From Rhodothermales bacterium (GTDB taxonomy: Bacteria; Bacteroidota; Rhodothermia; Rhodothermales; VXPQ01): a DNA stretch of 64,000 nt. The stretch is from NCBI GenBank assembly GCA_951812335.1, contig OX638293.1:1906731-1970730 (forward strand), given 5' to 3'. How positions within the stretch are numbered: position 1 is the stretch's first letter; each line of letters opens with the position of its first letter. The notes below the pieces were generated by a model. The model was not told the origin of the DNA. It ran no database searches and was given only the letters and a program-made list of their open reading frames with translations. This document shows, one piece after another, positions 16,542-25,933 of this stretch. Position numbers and translations under genes: made by a program.

Positions 16542-17515
16542 CTTTCTGCACTCCCTTGTGCCGCCCGTTGCAGGCGGTCCATGATGGCTGTACCTATCCC
16601 GGTCGGTTCCACGATCTGACAGTAGATAGTCTCCACGCCTGCCGCGTCGCATCGCCGCATGAAATCGAAGAGACGGTGTGCGTACGCTTCGGGGGTGGTA
16701 ACCCTTTCCACGAGGCGCCAGCGCCCTCCTGAGTCGCTCTGCGCATCTTCTCCGGGGAATTCCATCCCGATATACCCCGCTGTTTCCCGGGGTGGAATGG
16801 AGGGCGACTTATCGACCAGCACCACACGGGCCACTGGCGCATAATGCCGGTGCCGCATACCGGGGCTGCGGGGAGTATCGCCCGGATCATGCTGAGGTCC
16901 TTGCATATCCGGAACCACTTCGCGGAGCGCTTCCAGCGTAACGCCTCCGGTTCGTAATACGCGAGGAATATCCGTCGTGCAGTCGACGACCGTCGATTCC
17001 AGCCCGACAACCGATGGTTCGCCCCGCAGCACGCAGGAAATTCGCCCGTCGAGGTCTTCCAGCACCGCCTGCCAGGTGGTAGGGCTTGGCCGTCCCGAGC
17101 GATTGGCCGAGGGCGCCGCTACGGGACACGCGCATACCCGCAGAAACGCCTGCGCTTCCTTGTTCTCCGGTGCGCGCACAGCGATCGTATCGAGGTCCGC
17201 AGTGACAACCAGAGGCACGTCTGTATGTTTGGGGAGCACAAGGGTCAGCGGCCCTGGAAAAAAGCGTTCTGCGAGGCGCTGGGCGATCCTCGACGAGAAA
17301 TCCGCAACCCGGTCCGCCTCTCCAACATCAGCAATATGCGCGATAAGCGGATTGTCCGCAGGCCGTCCCTTGGCTTCGAATATCTTCCGAACCGCCGCAG
17401 CGTTGAAGGCGTCTGCCCCCAACCCGTATACCGTTTCAGTGGGAAAAGCGGCGGTTTCGCCGGACAGAATGAACGAAGCGGCTTCCTCGGGAGAATCTGT
17501 GACGATGGTCTTCAT
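16529..17515 (-). CDS. sua5: L-threonylcarbamoyladenylate synthase (Sua5/YrdC family)
   Basis: The YrdC domain is clear: FPTETVYGLGADA, KGRPADNPLIAHI, FFPGPLTLVL, CPVAAPSANRSGRPSPT and SPGMRHRHYAP (start of the Sua5 C-terminal domain). The enzyme makes threonylcarbamoyl-AMP for tRNA t6A37. The preferred start is ATG at 17515 (MKTIVTDSPEEA). An in-frame GTG at 17536 directly abuts the dnaK stop and could be used. It is the second gene of a dnaK-sua5 unit. The total length, with both domains, is normal. Confidence 0.93.
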   Translation of the reverse strand: MKTIVTDSPEEAASFILSGETAAFPTETVYGLGADAFNAAAVRKIFEAKGRPADNPLIAHIADVGEADRVADFSSRIAQRLAERFFPGPLTLVLPKHTDVPLVVTADLDTIAVRAPENKEAQAFLRVCACPVAAPSANRSGRPSPTTWQAVLEDLDGRISCVLRGEPSVVGLESTVVDCTTDIPRVLRTGGVTLEALREVVPDMQGPQHDPGDTPRSPGMRHRHYAPVARVVLVDKSPSIPPRETAGYIGMEFPGEDAQSDSGGRWRLVERVTTPEAYAHRLFDFMRRCDAAGVETIYCQIVEPTGIGTAIMDRLQRAAQGSAESRRS

Positions 17516-17536
17516 GGGGAAGACATACGAATCCAC

Positions 17537-19477
17537 CTACTTATGATTCGTCCCCGGCGACTCCTCGTCCTCGTCGATCACTTCAAAATCGGCATCTACG
17601 GAGCCGTCTCCTGCGGCTTCTTCCTGGTCCGCTCCGGCGCCTGCGTTCGCTTCCTCCTGTGCAGCGGCGGCTTGCTGCGCCTTGTACATGTCCTCAGCGG
17701 CTTCGCCCCAGGCCTGGTTAAGCTGCTCCAGCGCCGAGTCCAGATCGGGGGCCTCGTCATTCTTGCGCACTTCCTTGAGTCGCTCGAGCGCCGCCTCGAC
17801 CTTCGCCTTCTTTTCGGCAGGAATCTTGTCCCCGTAATCCTTCAGGTTCTTCTCCGTGGAGTACGCAAGCGAATCGGCCTGATTCCGCTTCTCGACCTGC
17901 TCTCGCTTCTTTTCGTCCTCCTCGGCGTGCGCCTTCGCATCCTGGCGCATTTTCTCGATCTCCTGGTCGGAGAGTCCGCTGGAGGCCTCGATACGGATGT
18001 TCTGCTTCTTGCCGGTTGCATTGTCCTTGGCGGTTACGTCAAGGATTCCGTTCGCATCGATATCGAAGGTGACCTCGATTTGCGGGATGCCTCGAGGCGC
18101 CGGAGGAATGCCGTCCAGATGAAAGCGCCCGATCGTACGATTGGCGACGGCCATCTGGCGATCTCCCTGGAGCACATGGATTTCCACGGAGGTCTGGCTG
18201 TCCGAAGCCGTGGAGAAAATCTCGCTCTTCTTTGTGGGAATGGTCGTGTTGGCGGCGATAAGCGAAGTCATTATCCCCCCGAGCGTTTCGATGCCGAGGT
18301 TGAGCGGGGTTACGTCGAGCAACAGCACGTCGCTGACGTCCCCGGAAAGTACGCCGCCCTGAACGGCTGCTCCCACGGCCACTACCTCGTCCGGATTTAC
18401 CGAACGGTTGGGTTTTTTGCCGAAAAAATCCTCAACCACCTCTTGAATCTTCGGAAGGCGCGTCGAACCGCCGACAAGGATAACCTCGTCGATATCGTCC
18501 CTTGAAACCCCGGCGTCCTTGAGCGCTTTTTCCATGGGGGGGATGGTGCGCTCGACCAGATCGTCCACCAGTTTCTCGAACGCAGCCCGCGTGACGTCGA
18601 GCGCCAGGTGCTTCGGCCCGTCTTCCGTGGCGGTGATGAAGGGCAGATTGATGTTCGTCTGCGTTTGCCCGGAGAGTTCGATCTTCGCCTTCTCCGCGGC
18701 CTCTTTTAGCCGCTGCAGGGCCATGCGGTCCTTGCGCAGGTCGATACCTTCCTGCTTCTGAAATTCGTCGGCGACGTAGTCGATCAGTCGCTGATCGAAA
18801 TCGTCGCCTCCAAGATGCGTGTCGCCGTAGGTCGCCTTTACCTCGAAAACACCGTCGCCGAGTTCGAGAATCGAGATGTCGTATGTGCCCCCGCCCAGAT
18901 CGTATACGGCAACGATTTCGTCTTCTTTTTCCTTCTTGTCAAGGCCGTAGGCCAGCGCCGCCGCCGTCGGTTCGTTGATGATGCGCCGCACATTCAGTCC
19001 GGCGATCTCGCCGGCTTCTTTCGTGGCCTTGCGCTGTGCGTCGTTGAAGTATGCGGGTACCGTGACGACGGCCTCGGTCACCTTTTCGCCAAGATAGTCT
19101 TCCGCGGTCTGCTTTAGTTTCTGGAGAACCATCGCCGAGATTTCCTGCGGCGTGTACACCCGGTCGTTCACCTTGACGCGGGCCGTATTGTTGTCGCCGC
19201 GGATCACTTCGTACGGAACGGTCCTGATCTCGCTTTCGACTTCGCCAAACTGGCGTCCCATGAAGCGCTTGATCGAAGCGATCGTATTTTGCGGATTCGT
19301 AATCGCTTGCCGCTTGGCGGGCATACCTACAAGTCGTTCGCCATCCTTCTTGTAGGCAACGACCGACGGCGTGGTGCGCGCGCCTTCGGGGTTGGTGATT
19401 ACGGCGGGTTCTCCGCCTTCCATCACAGAGACGACCGAATTCGTGGTTCCGAGGTCAATTCCAATAATCTTTCCCAT
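17537..19477 (-). CDS. dnaK: Chaperone DnaK (Hsp70)
   Basis: The 646-residue protein starts [18 protein letters not shown] and contains [40 protein letters not shown] and the EEVL-like acidic C-terminus (DEDEES). It is an ATP-driven folding chaperone of the cytoplasm. No dnaJ or grpE lies next to it. The start at 19477 fits the family exactly. Confidence 0.98.
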   Translation of the reverse strand: MGKIIGIDLGTTNSVVSVMEGGEPAVITNPEGARTTPSVVAYKKDGERLVGMPAKRQAITNPQNTIASIKRFMGRQFGEVESEIRTVPYEVIRGDNNTARVKVNDRVYTPQEISAMVLQKLKQTAEDYLGEKVTEAVVTVPAYFNDAQRKATKEAGEIAGLNVRRIINEPTAAALAYGLDKKEKEDEIVAVYDLGGGTYDISILELGDGVFEVKATYGDTHLGGDDFDQRLIDYVADEFQKQEGIDLRKDRMALQRLKEAAEKAKIELSGQTQTNINLPFITATEDGPKHLALDVTRAAFEKLVDDLVERTIPPMEKALKDAGVSRDDIDEVILVGGSTRLPKIQEVVEDFFGKKPNRSVNPDEVVAVGAAVQGGVLSGDVSDVLLLDVTPLNLGIETLGGIMTSLIAANTTIPTKKSEIFSTASDSQTSVEIHVLQGDRQMAVANRTIGRFHLDGIPPAPRGIPQIEVTFDIDANGILDVTAKDNATGKKQNIRIEASSGLSDQEIEKMRQDAKAHAEEDEKKREQVEKRNQADSLAYSTEKNLKDYGDKIPAEKKAKVEAALERLKEVRKNDEAPDLDSALEQLNQAWGEAAEDMYKAQQAAAAQEEANAGAGADQEEAAGDGSVDADFEVIDEDEESPGTNHK

Positions 19478-19529
19478 AACGAGTATTTCGCTACCTTGCA
19501 GGTCTTTATTTTACGATGGCGCAAATTTG

Positions 19530-19544
19530 GTGTCCGCAGGACAC
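19530..19544. promoter_or_regulatory. Palindrome upstream of dnaK
   Basis: GTGTCC GCA GGACAC is a perfect 6-bp inverted repeat about 55 bp upstream of the dnaK start. It does not match the CIRCE element. It may be a repressor site; the assignment is weak. Confidence 0.3.
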
Positions 19545-19703
19545 TATCAAGAATGATGCCGGAGTTCATTCTCCGCCATAATGACAGGCTCTGCGGCGGA
19601 CATTGCGCCGCCTGGCGGCGCTCCATACGCATTCGGATATGCATATGATTCGATACGGAAAGCATCTTACGGATGATAGCGCAGGGCGCTGGCAGGGAGG
19701 AAA

Positions 19704-20282
19704 ATGAAACATCTTCCCAACGCGCTTACGATCATACGGATACTGATGACTCCGGTGGTTCTTATCCTGTTGTACGGCAACGCATTACCGGGTTTGGCTA
19801 TTGCGTTGATTTTATTTCTTCTTGCGGCGGCTTCCGATTATCTGGACGGGAAAATTGCCCGGAAATTCGAAGCCCGGTCCGAGCTTGGGCAGGTGCTCGA
19901 TCCGCTTGCCGACAAAGTGCTGATCCTGGGCGCCTTCGTGATGCTTTGTGTGATCGTTCCCGAGTTTGTACCATGGTGGGGCGTGGCGCTCATCGGATTG
20001 CGCGATATATCGGTGACCTGGCTGCGCTCGCATTCCCCGGTATCCGGTGGCGATGGCGGTGGGTTTACGTTGCCTGTCGCCAAGGGAAAGACAGTCAGCC
20101 AGATTGCATATCTGAGTGGGATACTGACCCTTTTGACGTTCGAGAAACTGGAGGGGGTTGCCGGAGCCTGGTCAAGGTGGATACTCGATACGCCTATCCC
20201 GCTTGCAGCCTTTTTACTGGTCGTTGCGTTTACACTGTGGACCGGATGGATATACCTGTTCAGAGAAAAGCGTACCGGATAG
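19704..20282 (+). CDS. pgsA: CDP-diacylglycerol-glycerol-3-phosphate phosphatidyltransferase-like enzyme
   Basis: This 192-residue membrane protein has the CDP-alcohol phosphatidyltransferase motif: SDYLDGKIARKFEARSELG followed by QVLDPLADKVL, with its DG, AR, G, D, D spacing. It has about six membrane segments. It probably makes phosphatidylglycerol phosphate at the inner membrane. A GGGAGG site precedes the ATG. It heads the run pgsA-pyrE-cinA-recA. Confidence 0.87.
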   Translation: MKHLPNALTIIRILMTPVVLILLYGNALPGLAIALILFLLAAASDYLDGKIARKFEARSELGQVLDPLADKVLILGAFVMLCVIVPEFVPWWGVALIGLRDISVTWLRSHSPVSGGDGGGFTLPVAKGKTVSQIAYLSGILTLLTFEKLEGVAGAWSRWILDTPIPLAAFLLVVAFTLWTGWIYLFREKRTG

Positions 20283-20313
20283 GGGCGTGACGCTGCCCAA
20301 GCCTGAATTTTTC

Positions 20314-20982
20314 ATGGAAACGAATACGAAAAACGAAGCGGGCCGTTTGTTTGCACGGCAAGTGGCGGAACACCTGCTTGACGTGCAGGCCATTCGCTTC
20401 GCACCGGACGAGCCGTTTACCCTTGCGTCCGGTTTGCTCGCGCCGGTCTATTGCGACAACCGCCTGCTCCTTTCCAGTCCGGCTGCGCGACGCACCGTAC
20501 GAGACGGATTCGTGCACGTATGGAAAGAGCAGGGACTGCACGCAGATGTGATCACGGGGACGGCCACCGCCGGCATTCCCCACGCGGCATGGCTTGCGGA
20601 CATTCTGGAAATGCCGATGGCGTATGCGCGGGCGCAATCGAAAGAGCACGGGCGCCGCTGCCGTATAGAGGGGGGGAGTATCGCGGGCCGGACAACGATC
20701 GTGGTAGAGGATCTGATTTCGACAGGCGGTTCCTCCTGTGCCGTCGTGGAAGCGCTGCGCGATGCCGGGGCCGAGGTACAAGCGATCCTCGCCATATTTT
20801 CTCACGGATTCGCTGCCGCCCGCCAAAACTTCGAAAAGATAAAGATTCCCCTGTATGTGTTGACCGGCCTGGACGTGCTGTTGGCGGCGGCGCAGGAACG
20901 GGAAAAGCTGTCCGGAGCGGCGGTCCGGACGATTCTGGATTGGCGGGCCGATCCGGAAGGCTGGTCGATCCGGCATAAATAA
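20314..20982 (+). CDS. pyrE: Orotate phosphoribosyltransferase
   Basis: The protein is 222 residues from the ATG at 20314 (an upstream GTG at 20287 is possible). FTLASGLLAPVYCDNR and the PRPP loop TTIVVEDLISTGGSS fit PyrE. It converts orotate and PRPP to OMP in pyrimidine synthesis. It is 31 bp downstream of pgsA and 14 bp before cinA. Confidence 0.92.
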   Translation: METNTKNEAGRLFARQVAEHLLDVQAIRFAPDEPFTLASGLLAPVYCDNRLLLSSPAARRTVRDGFVHVWKEQGLHADVITGTATAGIPHAAWLADILEMPMAYARAQSKEHGRRCRIEGGSIAGRTTIVVEDLISTGGSSCAVVEALRDAGAEVQAILAIFSHGFAAARQNFEKIKIPLYVLTGLDVLLAAAQEREKLSGAAVRTILDWRADPEGWSIRHK

Positions 20983-20996
20983 ATGTTTTGGGAAGT

Positions 20997-22259
20997 ATGC
21001 AGGCCACCGTGCTGACCATTGGCGACGAACTGCTTATCGGGCAGGTACGCGATACGAATGCTGCCTGGCTTGGAGAGCAGTTGACGCTGGCGGGTGTGAT
21101 CTTGCGCCGTGTGGTAACTGTCGGAGACGATGAGAAAACATTGCAATCCGAGCTCCGCCAGAGTCTGGCCGAAAGCGATCTGGTCGTTACGACGGGCGGC
21201 CTTGGGCCTACCGATGACGACAAAACACGCGAGGCGGTTGCGGGTCTGTTCGGAGTCGAAATGGCGTTTCAGGAAAATATTCTGGACGATATCCGGGGGC
21301 GGTTCAAGCTGCGAAGGCGGTCGATGCCGGAAAGCAACCGCTCTCAGGCCATGGTTCCTGCGGGGTTCGAGGTCTTGTCCAACCGACTGGGGACTGCGCC
21401 GGGGTTGTGGCACGAAACCAAACAAGGAGAAGCGGCAGCAAGCATGCTGGCCGTATTGCCCGGTGTGCCGTACGAAATGAAACATCTTTTTACGGAGGAG
21501 GTCCTGCCGCGAGTGCGGCGCCGGGGAGGATTGCACAATATCGTACATCGAACACTGCGTACGGCAGGCATCGGGGAATCCAGTCTTCAGGAAACGGTGG
21601 GAGATTTGTCCGGCGTGCTTTCGGACAATCTCCGGCTTGCCTGGTTGCCTGGCCCCGGGGGAGTGCGCTTGCGCATGACCGCATTTGGCAGGAACCGGGA
21701 AGAGGCCGACGATCGCATAGCGCAACTGGAAGCGTGTCTGCGGGATCGAATCGGTGCGTATGTATATGGGGCGAACGACGAGACGCTCGAAGAAATCGTA
21801 GGGCGCATGCTCCGGGATCGCTCTCTGACCGTGGCGGTGGCGGAAAGCTGCACGGGGGGATACGTGGCGCATGCGCTTACGAATATCCCCGGATCGTCCG
21901 CATACGTGGCGGGTGGGATAGTAGCCTATTCGAACCCGGCAAAGATGGATTTGCTCGGCGTATCGCCGGAGGCGCTCCGGCAACATGGCGCCGTGAGTGA
22001 AGTGGTTGCGATGCAGATGGCCGAAGGGGTGAGGCGGCGCCTCGGCGCGGATCTGGGTCTTTCGACAACCGGGGTGGCCGGGCCTGCTGGGGGTACATCG
22101 GAAAAACCGGTGGGTACGGCGTGGATCGGATATGCCGATACGGGTGGCGTCGCAGCGCACCGGTTACAGCTTGTGCGAGACCGCATGCTCAACAAGCAAC
22201 TGACCGCTACATTTTTGATGGAAAGGGTGCGAAAAAATCTGCTGGCAGGGCGCCCATAA
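20997..22259 (+). CDS. cinA: CinA-family nicotinamide mononucleotide deamidase
   Basis: At 420 residues it has the full two-domain architecture: an N-terminal MoaB-like domain (TIGDELLIGQVRDTN, TTGGLGPTDDDKTREAV) and a C-terminal amidase (VAVAESCTGGYVAHALTNIPG, STTGVAGPAGGT, KPVGTAWIGYA). It recycles NMN or clears damaged pyridine nucleotides. cinA before recA is a common arrangement. ATG 20997 is preferred over TTG 20988. Confidence 0.95.
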   Translation: MQATVLTIGDELLIGQVRDTNAAWLGEQLTLAGVILRRVVTVGDDEKTLQSELRQSLAESDLVVTTGGLGPTDDDKTREAVAGLFGVEMAFQENILDDIRGRFKLRRRSMPESNRSQAMVPAGFEVLSNRLGTAPGLWHETKQGEAAASMLAVLPGVPYEMKHLFTEEVLPRVRRRGGLHNIVHRTLRTAGIGESSLQETVGDLSGVLSDNLRLAWLPGPGGVRLRMTAFGRNREEADDRIAQLEACLRDRIGAYVYGANDETLEEIVGRMLRDRSLTVAVAESCTGGYVAHALTNIPGSSAYVAGGIVAYSNPAKMDLLGVSPEALRQHGAVSEVVAMQMAEGVRRRLGADLGLSTTGVAGPAGGTSEKPVGTAWIGYADTGGVAAHRLQLVRDRMLNKQLTATFLMERVRKNLLAGRP

Positions 22260-22340
22260 TGGTTACGAATTGCGTATTGTATGTGTCTGTGGGGGGCAGC
22301 AGGAAATAAATTGGAATCAAAGACCTTGCGTATGTATATT

Positions 22341-22363
22341 GTATATGTACATCGCACATATAC
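22341..22363. promoter_or_regulatory. Inverted repeat in the recA promoter region, candidate SOS operator
   Basis: GTATATGT and ACATATAC form a perfect 8-bp inverted repeat with a 7-base spacer, 22 bp upstream of the recA ATG, in an AT-rich stretch. Its place suggests a LexA-type operator, but the sequence is not a known LexA box to me. Confidence 0.45.
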
Positions 22364-22384
22364 ACATAAACGACTAACGTCATC

Positions 22385-23428
22385 ATGACCCCCAACGACT
22401 CAGGGACAAACAGAGCTCTCGACCTGGCCGTGAAGCAAATCGAGAAGCAATACGGGAAAGGCGCGGTGATGCGTATGAGCGATGCGCCTGTCGCTCGCAT
22501 CGAGTCGATTTCCACGGGATCGCTCGCATTGGACGCCGCGCTGGGCGTGGGCGGAGTGCCTCGCGGACGCGTCATAGAGATTTACGGACCTGAGTCGTCG
22601 GGCAAGACTACGCTGGCCACGCATATTATCGCAGAGGCGCAGGCAGCGGGCGGCATGTGCGCTTTCATCGACGCCGAGCATGCATTCGACATCAATTACG
22701 CCGAAAAACTCGGCGTAAAGGTGGACAATATGCTGGTTTCGCAACCGGATACCGGGGAGCAGGCGCTCAATATATGCGATATGCTCATACGTAGTGGAGG
22801 GTTGGACGTCGTAGTGATCGACTCGGTAGCGGCGCTTGTTCCCCAGGCCGAGATCGAGGGAGAAATGAGCGATCAGCAGGTGGGGCTTCAGGCTCGGCTG
22901 ATGAGCAAGGCGCTGCGAAAGCTGACCGGTACGATTAGCCGCACCCGGACCTCGCTCATTTTCATCAACCAGATCCGCGAAAAAATCGGGGTCATGTTCG
23001 GAAATCCGGAAACGACCTCCGGCGGGCGGGCGCTCAAGTTTTATTCGTCCGTGCGGATGGATATTCGTCGTATCGGGGCTATCAAGGAGGGCACAGAGGT
23101 GGTCGGTAACCGGACGCGCGTGAAGATCGTGAAGAACAAGACGGCGCCGCCCTTCCGGCAAGCCGAATTCGACATTATCTATGGAGAGGGCATTTCGGGT
23201 CTCGGCGAGTTGATCGATCTGGGTTGTGCATGCAAAATCATGCAGAAATCCGGTTCCTGGTATGCGTACGGCAAAGAATCCATAGGACAGGGACGGGAAG
23301 CCACCAAGGAGTGGCTGCGAGAGCACGAGAAGGAACGCGAAGAAATCAAGCAGAGGATCCGCGAGGAATTGGGGATGGTTCCGGAAGAGGGTGAGAAGGT
23401 TTCTTCAAACGATGTTTCGGCCTCATAG
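22385..23428 (+). CDS. recA: RecA recombinase
   Basis: The 347-residue protein includes [14 protein letters not shown] (Walker A), [38 protein letters not shown] and [15 protein letters not shown]. It forms filaments on single-stranded DNA for recombination and SOS induction. The length is standard and the start is clear. Confidence 0.98.
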   Translation: MTPNDSGTNRALDLAVKQIEKQYGKGAVMRMSDAPVARIESISTGSLALDAALGVGGVPRGRVIEIYGPESSGKTTLATHIIAEAQAAGGMCAFIDAEHAFDINYAEKLGVKVDNMLVSQPDTGEQALNICDMLIRSGGLDVVVIDSVAALVPQAEIEGEMSDQQVGLQARLMSKALRKLTGTISRTRTSLIFINQIREKIGVMFGNPETTSGGRALKFYSSVRMDIRRIGAIKEGTEVVGNRTRVKIVKNKTAPPFRQAEFDIIYGEGISGLGELIDLGCACKIMQKSGSWYAYGKESIGQGREATKEWLREHEKEREEIKQRIREELGMVPEEGEKVSSNDVSAS

Positions 23429-24001
23429 AGATATTCGGGAACGGAGCATAGAGACAGTGAATCTGTGTCAAAAGGTTTTTTGCGTCCTGGTCTGCCCATT
23501 GGGCGGCTGGTGGCGGTTTGCCAACAGCTATCGCCCGCATTTCGCTAACGAACTATCCATTTCGGCGTCAGCGCTACCGGTGCGCTCGCCCTGCAGCGGA
23601 TCGTCTGGAATCCATGGTGGATGCTCGCCTGTGGCCGTTGCCCACGTATTCCGCAATACTTTACAGGCGACAATGATCGCTATGCGGTTTTATCCCCGGA
23701 TTGTATAGACAGGCGATAACGGTCATGATCCCATCCTATCGGGGTTTTGTCGCTGTGCAGGGCGGGGGTGAACAGCCTCTGACGCTACCCCCGCTTGTCC
23801 TTGTCGAATAAAATCGCCAAAACCTAACGATAAAATCGGTCTGGAGTTTTATTTTCTGATCCATTCCCGGGCCAATATCGTCATGTACTCTGCCGGTGGC
23901 CATCCCGGTCGCCACAAGATATAGTATGACGTGGACGGTAAGATAAAGCGAATCTGCTCAAGGGTTTTTTATGCTTTGGGCAACCAGTTAAGGGATACGA
24001 C
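23429..24001. other. Non-coding stretch between recA and the NCS2 permease
   Basis: These 573 bp contain no convincing reading frame. A GC-rich hairpin (GGGGGTGAACAG... TACCCCC) lies near 23766-23790. I see no purine riboswitch core ahead of the permease. Confidence 0.45.
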
Positions 24002-25744
24002 ATGACCACGGACAAGACAAACCCTCTTTCAAGCGTTCGTTACCAGGCCGATGAATCGCCTCCCGCCACGCTTTCCTTCGGTCTTGGATTTCAGCTCGCC
24101 GTGCTTTGTATATCCGGCATCGTGTTTACCCCGATGATCGTGATCCGGGCTGCCGGAGGGACTGAAACCTTCTTGTCCTGGGCCGTTTTTGCCGCGGTCA
24201 TGATCAGCGGGCTGACGACGATACTGCAGGCAGTCCGATTCGGCCGGATCGGTGCGGGCTATGTGCTGCTGATGGGAACCTCCGGGGCTTTTATCGCCGT
24301 GTGCATCACAGCCCTTGTCGAGGGCGGTCCGGCCATGCTCGCCACGCTGGTCATCATTTCCGCGCTTTTCCAGTTCGCGCTCGCGGCGCGTCTCTCGCTC
24401 TTCCGGCGCATCCTGACTCCAACCGTCACCGGGACCGTAGTCATGCTGATAGCGGTGACGGTGATGCCGATCATTTTCGACATGTTGAACGATGTGCCGG
24501 AGGGGTCTCCAGCCATGGCCGCCCCGATGACTGCTCTTGCAACCATACTGTGCATTAGCGGCATTGCTCTGAAAGCGAAGGGTACCTTGCGTCTCTGGGC
24601 GCCGGTCATCGGAGTGGTCCTGGGCTCTGTAGTCGGCGGATTCTACGGTCTTTATGATACCGTCCGCATTGGAGAAGCTTCATGGCTCGGCTTTCCGGAG
24701 AGCGGCTGGCCGGCAATGGATCTTTCGTTCGGACCGGTTTTCTGGACGCTGCTTCCGGCATTCGTGTTCGTGACCCTGATCGGCGCCATCGAAACGGTTG
24801 GGGATGCCGTCGCCATTCAACGTGTTTCCTGGCGTAACCCTCGGGCGGTGGATTTCCGGGCAGTGCAGGGCGCGGTAGCTGCGGACGGGTTGGGCAATTT
24901 GTTGTCCGGGCTTGCGGGGACTGTTCCGAACACGACCTATTCAACGAGCGTAGCGGTCACCGAACTTACAGGGGTTGGGGCGCGCAGGGTCGGCATTGCC
25001 GTGGGGATAATATTTCTTGTGCTGGCTTTTCTTCCCAAAGCGCTTGCCGGGGTCCTGGCGATACCGAGTCCTGTTGCCGCGGCTTACATCGCCATCCTTC
25101 TGGCGATGCTCTTCGTGGTCGGTATGCGTATCGTTGTTCAGGACGGGGTCGATTATCGGAAGGGCCTTGTGGTCGGCGTTGCATTCTGGGCCGGAGTCGG
25201 CTTCCAGAACGGCGTGATATTTCCGGAATACTTTGCGGAGTTTGCAGGCGGCATTCTGCAGAACGGCATGACGGCAGGGGGGCTCGTGGCCATCCTTATG
25301 ACCCTGTTCATGGAGTTGACGGAACGCCGGCCCAGCCGGATGGAGGCAGCATTCGACATATCCGCCTTGCCGGAAATACGGAAATTTCTTGTGACGTTCA
25401 CGTCCCGCAGCGGCTGGGACAGGGCCATGGGAGAGCGCCTTGAGGCCGCCGCCGAAGAAACGTTGCTTACGCTGTTCGACCGGGACGAGGGCAAGGAGAA
25501 AGATGAACAGCGGCGCCTGCGTCTGGCTGCGCGCAAGGAGAGCGACGAAGCGATTCTGGAATTTGTCGCCTCGGCCGGGGAGGAAAATCTTCAGGATCGG
25601 ATGGCGCTGCTTGGCGAACAAGCCGCGGGAGCGCCGGTCGAGCGAGAAATTTCGCTTCGGTTACTGCGGCACGTCGCGTCCTCGGTCCATCATCAGATAT
25701 ATCATAACACCGATATCGTGACGGTCCATGTGAAAACCCCGTGA
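24002..25744 (+). CDS. NCS2-type purine/xanthine permease with ATPase-like C-terminal domain
   Basis: Residues 1-440 are a nucleobase:cation symporter-2 family transporter with about 12-14 membrane segments and the motif LIGAIETVGDAVAIQR. Residues 455-580 form a soluble tail (RLEAAAEETLLTLFD, then SLRLLRHVASSVHHQIYHNTD) resembling a histidine-kinase/anti-sigma-type ATPase fold. Fusion of the two is uncommon; I recall similar proteins in other marine bacteria. The substrate is probably xanthine, uric acid or uracil. It stands alone, with a truncated DUF2231 gene after it. Confidence 0.82.
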   Translation: MTTDKTNPLSSVRYQADESPPATLSFGLGFQLAVLCISGIVFTPMIVIRAAGGTETFLSWAVFAAVMISGLTTILQAVRFGRIGAGYVLLMGTSGAFIAVCITALVEGGPAMLATLVIISALFQFALAARLSLFRRILTPTVTGTVVMLIAVTVMPIIFDMLNDVPEGSPAMAAPMTALATILCISGIALKAKGTLRLWAPVIGVVLGSVVGGFYGLYDTVRIGEASWLGFPESGWPAMDLSFGPVFWTLLPAFVFVTLIGAIETVGDAVAIQRVSWRNPRAVDFRAVQGAVAADGLGNLLSGLAGTVPNTTYSTSVAVTELTGVGARRVGIAVGIIFLVLAFLPKALAGVLAIPSPVAAAYIAILLAMLFVVGMRIVVQDGVDYRKGLVVGVAFWAGVGFQNGVIFPEYFAEFAGGILQNGMTAGGLVAILMTLFMELTERRPSRMEAAFDISALPEIRKFLVTFTSRSGWDRAMGERLEAAAEETLLTLFDRDEGKEKDEQRRLRLAARKESDEAILEFVASAGEENLQDRMALLGEQAAGAPVEREISLRLLRHVASSVHHQIYHNTDIVTVHVKTP

Positions 25745-25793
25745 TCCCGGCGCGGCAACACATAGCAGAAGCGCTCGAAAAGCATAGCGTACA

Positions 25794-25885
25794 ATGGAAG
25801 CCCTGACGGAATCCTGGGTCGTTCACTTCCTGGGACGGCTGCATCCGTTGGCGGTGCATTTTCCCATCGGTCTGCTCGGTAGCAA
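25794..25885 (+). pseudogene. Head fragment of a DUF2231-type membrane protein gene
   Basis: The first 28 codons, including HFLGRLHPLAVHFPIGLL, are the typical start of DUF2231 or cytochrome-linked membrane proteins. The expected membrane helices are missing, and the frame runs into the 3' end of the ammonium transporter gene on the other strand. The body of the gene has been deleted. Confidence 0.6.
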
Positions 25886-25933
25886 GCGGCCCTGCTCGAT
25901 CTGCCCACCGGACCGCTTCTTCCTATCCAACAC

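Noticed and set aside
19478-19703. CIRCE element before dnaK
   Set aside because: No TTAGCACTC/GAGTGCTAA pair is present; only an unrelated 6-bp palindrome.
23780-24001. Purine riboswitch before the NCS2 permease
   Set aside because: The conserved loop sequences were not found.
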